From positions 1 to 45,656 of the forward strand of contig JAJNNY010000120.1 of the NCBI GenBank assembly GCA_022453515.1: a stretch of DNA of 45,656 nucleotides, given 5' to 3'. This stretch comes from Astrocystis sublimbata (lineage: Eukaryota; Ascomycota; Sordariomycetes; Xylariales; Xylariaceae). The notes below the pieces were generated by a model. That model did not search any database. It saw only the letters and a list, made by a program, of their open reading frames with translations, and was not told the origin of the DNA. Positions within the stretch are counted from its first letter, which is position 1. Each line of letters begins with the position of its first letter. Positions 35,809 through 45,656 of this stretch are shown here, piece by piece. Both the position numbers and the translations under genes were made by a program.

Positions 35809-38800
35809 ATGGAGTCCCATTCGCCCAAGCGGCGGAAGCTGGATCATAGCCATGGCGGGCCGACCTTCCAAAGCGCCGCATCGTCGTCCATGGGCGCCTC
35901 GGGCTCGAGTACCTTCGTGCTGGAAACCGACGAGCTACTGAGCGAGGTCAAGCTGGACTACTCCAGCGCCTTTCCCGCACTCGACCAGACCCTGCGCCAG
36001 CTGAAAGACGCCATCGAAGGGCTAGAGCAGTACGGTCCCATTCCTATCGACGAAGCAACCACACGCTGGGAAAAGACAAGTCGCACAGCTATCCCCTACC
36101 CAGATCCGAAGCCCGCGAGAGGCTGCCCGTACAAGGTCTCCTTCGAGAAGCCCACCCACATCAACGTGGTCGGGTCCTATGCCTCGCAGACCATGACCAA
36201 GTCGCAGTCCAGCTTTGCTGTTGACATGATCGCCGTCATGCCCGCCACTCTTTTCTCCGAGAAGGACTACCGCGACTATCGCTACTTTTACAAGAGAGCC
36301 TTCTTCTTGGCTTGCATCACTGATGCCCTGCGCAACAACTTTTCCGACTTGGACTTTGTATACACAACTCTCAACGGCAATGCCCTGCTCCCCATTCTTG
36401 TTGCTCGACCGCAGGACAAGGCTCTGAAGGGGAAGAAAGAGCCTAGCACCAAAGCGAGCTACGAGATCAGAATTATACCCAACGCACCCGAAGGCTATTT
36501 CCCTGCGACGAAGCTGTCCGCGACCAGTAACGCCATCCGCCGGAATGGGCCGGGGGAGACCAGCGACAACAAGACACCGACCCCTTTTTACAACAACACC
36601 CTGAAAGCCGAGAGCCAGTTCGTCCCGTACTTGAAGTTGCTTCATCGCGCATCGAGCACTTGCGCCTCCTTCAAGGATGCTTGCATACTCGGCCGTACCT
36701 GGCTCCAACAACGCGGGTTTGGGGGCGACGTCGCCGAAGGCGGCTTTGGTCACTTTCACTGGGCGGTATTGATGGCACTTTTGCTCCAGACCGGCGGAAG
36801 AAAGGATGAACCAATTCTCTCATCCTCGCTCCACGCCTCGCAGCTGTTTAAGGCGACTGTGCAGTATCTCGCATCATCAAACTTGCATAAGAAGGCTGTG
36901 ATCCTCGGGTCATCTCCTGCTGCGCCGGAGACCCTACGCCAATCCGGTCCGGTCCTCTACGACTCAGCTCGAGATGTGAATGTCTTGTTCAACATGACAT
37001 CTTGGTCTGCCTTTATGCTAAACGAACATGCAAAGCTGTCGCTATCTGCCATGAACGACCCACAAGTGGAGCTATTTGATTCGCTATTTATAACTAAAGT
37101 CAACCAACCACTGCAGATGTTCGATTTGTTCATCAACATCAATATCCCTTCCAATGCCTCGCAAAAGTCGTCTATTGCCACTGATGGAAGAGGGTCGAAA
37201 GTGGACTTTGCTGAGGACGTATACCGGACACTGAAGAAGGCGCTTGGCGAGCGAGCAAAATTAATTAACATTCAGCTACCAAAGTCCACAGCTCGGAAAG
37301 CCACGTCCTCGGCCGCAAAAGCAAAGACGGAAACCCTCTCCGTTGGAATTATGTGCGACCCCGCCAAAGCCTCCCAAGGCCGAGAGTTCGGGCCACTATA
37401 TGAGAATAAAAAAGACGCGGCCAAGTTCAGGGATTTCTGGGGTGATATTGCCGAACTCTGGCAGTTTCCCTCTGGTGAGATTGTAGAATCTGTCAATTGG
37501 AACGAATTCACCCCGCTGGGTTATTTTGGTGTCTGTCAGGCTATCATCACTTATATCTTGAAGTCGCGACTGAAGCTGACGGAAGGTGACCTTGTATTTC
37601 ATGGTCAAGAGTTCTCCAACATCATTCCACTATCTCCAACGGACAAGGCAAGCTTCGATACTGCCAAGGCCGCGTTCTCTGTGTTCGAGAAGGATGTGCG
37701 AGATTTGGAAGACCTGCCACTGTCTGTGAAGCAGATTGCAGCCATCGGCCCAGAGACGAGATACGCGTCCTTGCACGCCCCAACTCCTAACCAGCGAAAA
37801 CAAGGCACGACTCCAATTGCCGCCATGCTGTCACTTGAAGCGTCAGGGAAATGGCCAGAAAATATTGCCTCAATACAACGAGCGAAGATAGCATTACTCC
37901 TGCAAATTGGTCGTTCACTTGAGGAAGCCAAACCGAAGATCGAAACACATTTGGGACTAGAGGATGCAGAACGCGAGACCGAGAACCTAGCATTTCTGGA
38001 TATTGTATACGACAACGGGTTTTCGTTTCGTCTCCGCGTACATAGCGATCAAGAAGAGACTCTGCTTGATAGACAAACCAAAGACCAGACTCTGGATCGA
38101 CATGCTCGTACTGAAGCGGCAGCGTTGCTGTCATCTGCGAGGTGGAGAAGCACGATTCTTCCGCTTCACAACCAGACCGTTTCGACATATTGCACCCGCT
38201 TCCCTGCATTGTCATCCTCAATACGTCTCACGAAGCACTGGTTTAATGCCCACCGACTTGGCAACTACTTAAATGAGCCGCTCATTGAGCTTTTCGTCCT
38301 ACAAGCCTTCTTGCAGCCTCACCCATTCCCTATGCCCTCATCCACTACGACAGGCTTCCTACGGACCCTTCTACTGCTTGCGTCATACGATTGGCGTGAA
38401 GAGCCCATGATCGTCGACCCTGCAGACACCCTGTCTACCGCCCAACGCATTGACATCTCAACACGACTAGAAGCCTGGAGGAAGATCGACACGAACATGA
38501 ACCGTACAACCCTCTTCGTCGCAACAGCTTTCGATACTACAGGCATAGCCTACACGCAAAATATCCCCAGAGTCGTCGCCACACGCATGACAGCGCTAGC
38601 TCGATCAGCCTCCAAGGCCGCCAAAGACAAAGGTGTCCAGCTCGACCCTCGCACACTCTTCCATTCCGGCCTCCGCGACTACGATGTCGTGATCCACCTC
38701 TCGTCTAAGGCGATCAAGGGCGTCCTTCGCGATGACGGCACCAAGCACTCACGCTTCAAGAACCTTGACGAGACTGGTGGGTCTGGCGCTCTCCCACTAC

Positions 38801-39096
38801 CAGAGGCGCCCGTCACGGCGCTCCTGAGGAGGCTAAACGCGCTCTACGCGGCCCCGTTGCTGTTCTTTCATGGTGGGAGCGAGGATAACGCGATAGCGGC
38901 GCTGTGGAACCCGCAGCTGCATGCAAGGGGGTTCAGTGCGAATATGCCGTCCTCGTTCAAACCTCAGTCTAAATCTGCAGGAGGGGATGGTAATGGAGAG
39001 GATAAGGAGAAGTATGAGTTGAACAAGGAGGCGGTCCTCGCGGAGATTGCGAGGATTGGGGGCGATTTGGTGGAGAAGATTGATGTGAAGAAATAA
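35809..39096 (+). CDS. UTP22: U3 snoRNA-associated protein 22 (Utp22/Nrap family), intact copy C
   Basis: This uninterrupted frame encodes 1095 residues, close to yeast Utp22 (1237) and human NOL6 (1146). The start is the first in-frame ATG (AACATGG context). The frame continues 33 codons upstream only to a TTG. The N-terminus carries a nuclear-localisation-type KRRK (7-10). The Nrap signature follows: INVVGSY (118-124), VDMIAVMP (138-145) and RYFYKRAFFLACI (158-170), then the tandem nucleotidyltransferase-like and helical domains up to the C-terminus. In the family these folds are catalytically dead and act as a scaffold. Utp22 works with Rrp7 in the UTP-C module of the small-subunit processome in the nucleolus, for 18S pre-rRNA processing. 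In yeast it also joins a complex linked to ribosomal-protein gene control. No intron is visible. As an essential, normally single-copy gene it argues against three real copies here. Confidence 0.96.
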   Translation: MESHSPKRRKLDHSHGGPTFQSAASSSMGASGSSTFVLETDELLSEVKLDYSSAFPALDQTLRQLKDAIEGLEQYGPIPIDEATTRWEKTSRTAIPYPDPKPARGCPYKVSFEKPTHINVVGSYASQTMTKSQSSFAVDMIAVMPATLFSEKDYRDYRYFYKRAFFLACITDALRNNFSDLDFVYTTLNGNALLPILVARPQDKALKGKKEPSTKASYEIRIIPNAPEGYFPATKLSATSNAIRRNGPGETSDNKTPTPFYNNTLKAESQFVPYLKLLHRASSTCASFKDACILGRTWLQQRGFGGDVAEGGFGHFHWAVLMALLLQTGGRKDEPILSSSLHASQLFKATVQYLASSNLHKKAVILGSSPAAPETLRQSGPVLYDSARDVNVLFNMTSWSAFMLNEHAKLSLSAMNDPQVELFDSLFITKVNQPLQMFDLFININIPSNASQKSSIATDGRGSKVDFAEDVYRTLKKALGERAKLINIQLPKSTARKATSSAAKAKTETLSVGIMCDPAKASQGREFGPLYENKKDAAKFRDFWGDIAELWQFPSGEIVESVNWNEFTPLGYFGVCQAIITYILKSRLKLTEGDLVFHGQEFSNIIPLSPTDKASFDTAKAAFSVFEKDVRDLEDLPLSVKQIAAIGPETRYASLHAPTPNQRKQGTTPIAAMLSLEASGKWPENIASIQRAKIALLLQIGRSLEEAKPKIETHLGLEDAERETENLAFLDIVYDNGFSFRLRVHSDQEETLLDRQTKDQTLDRHARTEAAALLSSARWRSTILPLHNQTVSTYCTRFPALSSSIRLTKHWFNAHRLGNYLNEPLIELFVLQAFLQPHPFPMPSSTTTGFLRTLLLLASYDWREEPMIVDPADTLSTAQRIDISTRLEAWRKIDTNMNRTTLFVATAFDTTGIAYTQNIPRVVATRMTALARSASKAAKDKGVQLDPRTLFHSGLRDYDVVIHLSSKAIKGVLRDDGTKHSRFKNLDETGGSGALPLPEAPVTALLRRLNALYAAPLLFFHGGSEDNAIAALWNPQLHARGFSANMPSSFKPQSKSAGGDGNGEDKEKYELNKEAVLAEIARIGGDLVEKIDVKK

Positions 39097-39724
39097 TTCA
39101 AATTAGTATATAGTAGGATACATAGTAAATAAGAAATTCGAAGGATGTTGTAATGATCAGTGCGAAAGATGTGGATTGAGTCATAGGAAGTCCCTGAGAT
39201 GGGTCGACGGAATCCAGTGAGAAAGAACACTGGATGCTTTATGCTTTGTAGACATACGCCTAGTGCGATACATCATGCTTGAGAATCAGATACATAGGCC
39301 TATACACTCGCTTGCCTCCGTTAACGATTTCATAGAGGTAAAAATTAGTCCTATTGCGGGTTTGGATCTACTGTCAACGAGAGGTCTGTATCATATCTGA
39401 ATACTTATATTGATTGCGGGGGTAACAAACGACTTGATACATGAGAGATGTCTAGACCTGCATAATAGGCCTACTGGCTTGTCGTTTCGTAACAGTATAT
39501 ATACGCGTATTATGTACCCAGTATCCCATATGGATGGCAACATTAATGTGCCGCCTGTCCTGGAGGGAAGAGACAGGGGTCGTGACAGCCACTAGTTCCG
39601 GAGTGGCATTGTAACTAAGATAACCTTAATTAAGAGGAAGCAATGACAATATTTCGATCTGTCAATTCTAGTATGTAGTGACTAGGAAAACACTCGAAGA
39701 CGTGATGCATTACTGACCGTCAGG
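39097..39724. other. Intergenic, copy C equivalent of 4575-5202
   Basis: Same length and content as the copy A gap. No gene recognised. Confidence 0.6.
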
Positions 39725-40552
39725 TCAAGTCAGATATGACAATGCTGCCAGAAACATGGCTTGGATTTGGGGCAGACCGTCAAGAATGGCCTCTTCGGCA
39801 GCTTCATCGCATCTCTCGACTGCAGTTCCCCTATCGAACAAGATCATCTGAGGGGTGTCATGAGGTAAAGTTAGACTAGGAAAAGCCAAGTCTTTGCTCC
39901 TAAATAGCTGGTACATCTCCTCCTCGTCGGGCGCGCCAAATTGGTCAACAAAGAAACCCTGAAGCTCTTCTGTGACGAGGGAGGAGTCAGCCGCAGACTC
40001 GCCAGGCCCCGCACGGATGGCAATGTATAGATTCCGCCGGTGATTGACGTGCCGTGCTAGGATAATGTCTGGCTTCGGGATAGGGTCGTAAGATTCGTCC
40101 AGCATTGCCGAATCACCAACTCCATCCTCTCCATTCGGCTGGAACACACAGATGAGCGTTCCGGACCAGCTTGGACAGGTGTTCGCGAGCAGCGAGGCCA
40201 CTGCCAACAGAGATGCGATTTGCATGTCGTATTCGCGAGCATGCGTGACGGGCCTCTCACTGACTTCAGGACCGTCGAATATAGCCTGACTCGCAGACGG
40301 GTCGCCAGCGTCCTCGGGTATGGGCACGGCGTCCATGTCCGCGCGCAGCATAAGTGTAGGGCCGTCGCCGTTGCGATAGACGCCGACGACGCGATGAAGA
40401 CCGATGTCTCTCTCCATCTTGAAACCTAGAGTCACTAGGTGATTACAGACGATACCTACGATCCGGCTCTCATCAGTGCCGGGCTTGGAGTGGTTGTGTA
40501 TGTCCTTGTAGATCTCTTCGAATCGTTCAAGATTAGGCTGGTTGTGGGTCAT
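39725..40552 (-). pseudogene. Degenerate M20D-like amidohydrolase, copy C
   Basis: Third identical 275-residue frame. The metal-site substitutions (HAREYDMQ) and the missing middle domain recur unchanged. It shows no copy-specific indels. Confidence 0.68.
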
Positions 40553-41122
40553 GATGTCACGAAGGTCATCAAGTGATCTCCGCCCTCCGGGCTTTGTGTA
40601 GACATGATTATTCGGGTGATGTAAATAGACTGACTTCCGAGGAATTTACGGCTACTGGAATGACAAGCGTAGGGTTGGAAAACGATGGACTGAGTGATTG
40701 ACCACGAGCGGTGGGAGTGTATTTAAGTGAAGGGTAATTAATTGTATGCTCTTCAAACTTGGAACAAGTTGTAATCGGATGCTAGAACATTTTGCGCTCA
40801 ATCGGCTTGGACGGCAGTACCATCCCCATGTGTGACGAAGAGTTCCGTTATGAATGTCTGTGTTCTATTCCACTATTACTAATTACTCATCTTCGAGTCC
40901 TAAGGTCCATTGCTTACTTTTTACCCTGGATGGTTGAGTATCCCTTGTGTGTTGATAGCCATTCGTTATCCTACTTCTATTGATGAGACAATCCCTTGCT
41001 TGCGTGCGACAGCACAGCCGGAAGCTTCAACCCCCCTTTCCCCTGACAGTCAATATCAAACACTTGACTGGTTCAATGCTCTAGATACGATCTTTTGGTC
41101 TCCCAGTCACTTTCAGGGCCCT
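40553..41122. other. Divergent intergenic, copy C equivalent of 6031-6600
   Basis: Spacer between the M20-like and amidase remnants. Nothing beyond what copy A shows. Confidence 0.5.
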
Positions 41123-42515
41123 CGCCTTCAAGAACACGTTTGCGAAGCAAAATGCTTACATTGTTCAGAAGGTCTGGGCGCGTCTTTGCGTTACACCTTG
41201 CACTGCTAAATAGTGGCAGCTTCTTGATGCTGGCATGATACTTCTTGGCACATCTGATCTCTCAGTGAGGAATGTATCATTGGAAAAAGACCATGTAAAT
41301 TACTGACATGGATGTTAGGAACTTGCCAATGCGAGAAGCAGCCAGATATGAGGCGGGTGGTCTACCCTAGGAAGGTATCCAGGCCCTCATATCCTATCTA
41401 TCAGGCTCAAACTAAGCTATTAGACAAATCCAATCACCTTACGTTATTGGCGGAGTAGACCCGGCCGACACATCTCTAGACCATAGCGTAAGTGTATTCC
41501 ATCCTCATCTTGATGACTAGGAACACGTGTTAACAGAGTACTTGCATAGAATCCAGCAGGTTCTTCATCTGGTAGCGCTGTTTCTGTAGCAGCAAGCATG
41601 GTTCCCATCGCAGTGGTAACTGAATGTGACGGTTCCATCATGATGCCGGCCGACAGAGCATCCCTATTTTCGGTCCGACTATCTCCTGCCCCTGAATTGA
41701 CTTCTGGTGTGTTGAGGTACAACAGACTCGGAGATTCGGTAGGATAGATGGTGAAAGGGGCAGAAGATACCGCTTTCATCCTCAACATCGTTCTTGACAA
41801 TAACGACTATACAAAAACTTGCACCAATTCTTCAAAGGCCTTAGAATTGGGTTTCTGGACTCGATGAAATGGCAAGCAGGTACCGTTATTGTCAAACCCA
41901 ACGAATATTATAATGAGCAGCTCGTACGTCTGCCATTTACTCACACATTGTTTACAACGACAGCTTCATGATTTAATCATACAATCTAGATGTCTGAGTT
42001 CAACGACATGTTGTCGAAACTCGAGTCTGCAGGAGCCATTATCCACTGTGGTATTGACCTAAGACGATAGACGGCGGAAGATAATGACTGACCTGTCCAG
42101 AGCTCTGAGTTTTAAGTCTACATGAACAATAGATTCCTCCAAATCCGGAATTATTGAAACTAATCGGTCATCGAGACAATGATTATGGTTTTGGTTTCGT
42201 GACAATTACAGAGGGCCTCTTCGAACCGCCAGTGCGAAGCATCCCTGAGCTCATTGCTTTTAACAATAAACACGCATACCGAGCGATGCCACACGGTAGG
42301 CAGGCAGTTCTCATAAAAAGTGACGGCGATACACTTGAATAGATGATGATGTGTAATTAGATAACCCTGGTCAAGACACACTCGAAAAGACTGTCGCCAA
42401 TATGAAGTCGCTCTCGACAGACTGTTCACGCTCTACTACCCTTTCTTATGATCGTTGGAGCGAAGTGCTTGTCTTACCAACACAATTGGGGAGTTTCACT
42501 CATTGCATAGAATAA
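41123..42515 (+). pseudogene. Amidase-signature pseudogene, copy C
   Basis: Third version, offset 34522 from copy A, with the stops at 41349-41351 and 41745-41747 and the same frameshift near 41812. Introns are predicted at 41265-41318, 41375-41423, 41488-41549 and 41924-41989. Confidence 0.84.
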
Positions 42516-43374
42516 TGACTGCATAGGCTATCTCGACCTACGGCCTTTTGGCGACAGCGTTTCCTTCCATTGCAGCGAACAACAGGGGCGAATCTGACTA
42601 AGAGCAGAACGTTTCGATACAGGAAGCTGCGGTGGGTGGTGGAGTTGCGAATATCGGCAATGATATCATTCCATACTCCCCACCCCTATTTATGGCCCTA
42701 TTTATGGCTCAAGTTCACGTTCAGTCTCAGTGTTAGTCGTCGCGGGTTGGTATCGCAGCCCTCCCCTTTATCAGGCCCGTGGTAAGTGTCTTTATCAGAC
42801 TGAGGCCGGTTATTGAATTTACCACTGCACCAGAAGATCTTTGATTATAGCACAAAAACTTGATCACGCCGTGACATAGAATAATTATAGGTTTAGATAA
42901 AAAATATAATTCTTTATATCAATTATGTAGGCCCTACTAGTTTTAGCTGCTTACATACTAAGTACCTCTGTAGTCCAGCTAAAACTCAAAGTAGCAAATA
43001 CGCTAAGCCCAACTTGTGGCGCGCTACTGTAAGAACCTAAAGGTTGATTGTGATTGGTAAAATGTACCGTACTCGAACGTAGAACCGAACGATGGCATGC
43101 ACCGACGTGGGTTCTGATCGTCAGTTTATCGTGTCTGCTCATTCACCGACTTATCTTATTGCGACGGGCCGTTCCTTGTCCAGAACCCCCCTCCCGCCCG
43201 CGTCGTCTGCCTATAAACTTCAAACTTTTCAAACATTTCGCCCACCGTCCTCTGACCTGCGGCAATCATCTCGAAATATTCTACATGGCTGTTTAGAATA
43301 CCAAATTCCTGCCTCGAAAGCTTGCTTTTCCGACGCTGCTGCGGCGAAGGAGCGTATCACGCGGTGGAGCCACC
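42516..43374. other. Intergenic upstream of the desaturase, copy C
   Basis: Holds the hairpin/dispersed repeat (42939-43016) and the TATA box (43212-43217). Agrees with copy A. Confidence 0.6.
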
Positions 43375-45149
43375 ATGGCGGGGGACAAATACCCGTCCAT
43401 GTCCAGGAGGGAGATCGAGGGCCTGGTAGCTGATGGCCGCATGGTCTTCATCCTCGACCAATATGTCATAAAGGCCGACGCCTGGGCACCTTACCACCCG
43501 GGCGGCGACAAGGCCATCCGCCACATGATTGGCCGCGATGCCACGGACGAGGTGACTGCGTAAGTCTACAGCCGTCCAAGCTGCGAATACTCGCCGCTAA
43601 TCAAGTCGGTCGTGGCATAGACTTCACTCCGCCGAAGCGAGAGAGCGCATGAACCGATATCGAATTGGAAAAGTCGAAGGAAGATGGACAAACTTCATTC
43701 CTCCCATTCAGGGAGGCAAGTTTAGGCCCTTGTCCGAGGCTGGGGAAGACGTTTTCGACAATGGACCCGACAGTTCAGCCACTGCTTCCTCGTCCGTCTC
43801 GACCACCGCTTCTAGCGACGCTGGATCGCGCCCGCCATCCCCCGTATTTGACCGCGACAGCGATGTTGATGCTTCTTTGCGCAAGCGACCTGCGCCTGCT
43901 GGAGTATCCAGCGCCGCTTCTACCAACTCGGGACTATTCTACCGATGCAAAAGACGACGGCATGTCGTTCCTCAACACTCTGACCCACGAGCAGATAGCC
44001 CTCGATCGAGAGAAGTACCCGCAAATCGACAATGCGACCCAAGACAACATCGTCTCCAAGTACCGGGCGCTGCATCAGCGCATCAAGGACGAAGGTCTTT
44101 ACCAGTGCAACTACTGGGCCTATGCAGTCGAGATCTTCCGCTATTCCCTCCTTGCTTCCGCGTCCTTCGTACTCCTGCGCTGGGGTTGGTATTTCGCCAG
44201 CGCCGTGTGTCTGGGCGCATTCTGGCACCAGCTCGTCTTCTCGGCCCATGATGCCGGCCACATGGGCATTACGCACGACTTCCACACCGATTCCGCTCTT
44301 GGCATTATAATCGCCGACTTCTTGGGTGGCCTGTCTTTGGGCTGGTGGAAGCAGAACCACAATGTCCACCACGTGGTGACCAACTCGCCCGAGCACGATC
44401 CCGATATCGAGCACATGCCGTTCATGGCCGTCTCGCACCGGCTTCTGCAGTCCCTACGCTCGACGTACTACGACCGCATAATGGAATATGATGCCGTGGC
44501 CAAGGTCGCCATTAAAGTGCAGCACTACTCTTACTACATCCGCTGTCTTTTGGTCGTCTCAATCTGTACCGGCTATCGTGGGCCTACCTCTTCCTGGGCC
44601 AGGGTCCCGCAAGGTCCGGCATGGTGGCACCGCTATCTCGAGATCGCGGGCCAAGCCTTCTTCTGGACTTGGTTTGGCTACGGCATCATGTACAAGGCCA
44701 TTCCTACCAACTGGGATCGATTCGTGTTCTTCATGGTCTGCCACGTGGTCCCGATGCCCGTGCACGCGCAGATCTGCCTCTCGCACTTCGCCATGAGCAC
44801 CTCCGACATGGGCCCGCAGGAGTCCTTCCCACAGAAGATGCTGCGCACCACTATGGACATCGACTGCCCGCCCTGGCTAGATTTCTTCCACGGCGGACTA
44901 CAGTTCCAGGTCATCCACCATCTCTACCCTCGCATCCCCCGCCACAATTTGCGGAGGACGCAGAAGCTTGTGCAGGAGTTCTGCAACGAGGTGGGCATCC
45001 CCTATGCCCTGTATGGCTTTGTGGATGGCAATAAGATGGTGGTGGGCACGCTCGCTGAGGTGTCGAGACAGGCCGCTATACTGGCCAAATGCCAGCAGGT
45101 CATTGCGGCGAGTAGTGATCCGTTGCATGGGCATGGGCATGAGAGCTGA
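43375..45149 (+). CDS. Delta-8 sphingolipid desaturase, copy C (frameshifted in exon 2)
   Basis: Exon 1 (43375-43559) and the intron are as in copy A. Exon 2 (43621-45149) has an extra G near 43931, altered bases near 44296 (CGCTCTT for CGTCTTT), one base missing near 44541 and two near 44606. The reading frame breaks after the Ser-rich linker, returns in part, and is lost again between the second and third His boxes. None of these changes is in copies A or B, so they are best read as low-coverage consensus errors near the window end. Confidence 0.9.
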
Positions 45150-45656
45150 TACACTGATGTGATTGCTATATTGTTACAATGCATATATATATATGTATAT
45201 GATATGATACTCAAGATTTTGGCCTATGTGACACAGAAACCTTTGTTTTAATCGACAGCTAAGTGATACTGATTTGCGGTTGTCGACCACGCACTCCGAT
45301 GTCACATTAGACTCAATTCCTGTTTGATTCAACGAGTGATATCACTGACCTGATGTTAAGATTACAAAGCAGTGCTGGGTTCTTTCAAGCTTTTTTTGGC
45401 TTTGGGGGAGTCTAGATCAGCAAAGGGCCATAACTCCAACGTTGAGCACTATCAAAGCAGATTCGATTTAAGGCCGAATGTAATATGTGATGCGGCCCGT
45501 CTGACACTGTGATACCATATTTGGCAGGGATCATGATGCTGTGATGACATAGGTCGTAGTGTTACAGTAATTAAGTGCTTTACCACGAACGATGGAGTCC
45601 TCCATAAGGCTCGACTAGTCCCTTTTCCCTGGACCCCATTTCCTTTTTTGCTTTTC
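45150..45656. other. Intergenic downstream of the desaturase, copy C (window end)
   Basis: Equals 10630-11136 with no indel seen. The TA microsatellite recurs at about 45182-45210. Nothing else recognised. Confidence 0.6.

Larger units (their letters stand above)
18815..45656. repeat. Giant inverted repeat 2 (copy B / copy C), 44-nt loop at 32214-32257
   Basis: Copy B from 18815 to 32213 reappears reverse-complemented at 32258-45656. Paired coordinates sum to 64471 with no net change from the centre out to about 27060/37410, which is roughly 5.15 kb per arm without an indel. The innermost paired bases are 32201-32213 and 32258-32270. The 44 bases between them do not pair. The arms also contain about 2.3 kb (29960-32213 and 32258-34511) that copy A lacks because the window starts inside the unit. 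Confidence 0.98.
34512..45656. repeat. Direct repeat of window positions 1-11136
   Basis: The first bases of the window recur at 34512, and the last base, 45656, corresponds to 11136. The offset is 34520 over most of the length. It varies by up to nine bases where copy A (1-2100) or copy C (43930-44610) carries indels. The offset equals two 17238-bp units plus the 44-nt loop, so the window walks around a two-hairpin figure about 1.3 times. Confidence 0.97.

Noticed and set aside
1..45656. CRISPR array, integrated virus or transposase
   Set aside because: The repeats are two giant mirror copies and not short spaced units. No polymerase, integrase, transposase, capsid or reverse-transcriptase motif was seen.

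Overview
The window looks like nuclear DNA of a filamentous ascomycete (Pezizomycotina). The reasons are short introns (about 50-110 nt) with GTAAGT-type donors and CTGAC/CTAAT branch points, a cytochrome b5-fused delta-8 sphingolipid desaturase of the filamentous-fungal type, a Utp22/Nrap ribosome-biogenesis gene with no visible intron, intergenic TACCTA/TAGGTA motifs, and AT-rich patches that resemble repeat-induced point mutation (RIP). I cannot name the species.

The dominant feature is structural. The window is one locus of about 17.24 kb read forward, then reverse-complemented, then forward again. Copy A is 1-14975 (+). It folds back at a loopless centre (14975/14976) into copy B, 14976-32213 (reverse). 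Copy B folds back at a second centre with a 44-nt loop (32214-32257) into copy C, 32258-45656 (forward). As a result 1-11136 is repeated directly at 34512-45656 with an offset of 34520, which equals twice the unit plus the loop. Two one-base homopolymer differences separate copy B from A and C. Dense errors occur only in the first ~2.1 kb of A and at 43.9-44.6 kb of C. Each gene is frame-intact in at least one copy. This is what an unresolved foldback or dumbbell-read assembly gives. A true hairpin-ended or palindromic molecule is the less likely alternative.

The locus, in copy A orientation, holds: UTP22 (+; intact only in copy C, 35809-39096); a degenerate M20-family amidohydrolase (-) that lost metal-ligand residues; a divergently placed, clearly broken amidase-signature pseudogene (+) in which at least four introns can still be seen; a two-exon delta-8 sphingolipid desaturase (+; intact in copies A and B); and a possible small two-exon gene of 80 residues. 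A further ~2.3 kb is present only in copies B and C. It holds a TATA box with a pyrimidine-rich leader but no recognised protein. The desaturase acts in glucosylceramide synthesis and Utp22 in 18S rRNA maturation. They are housekeeping genes with no evident functional link. The two decayed amide hydrolases may be remnants of one divergent catabolic pair.

I see no mobile-element gene, CRISPR, rRNA or tRNA. I found no convincing undescribed system. The exceptional feature is the double foldback, which I judge most likely technical.
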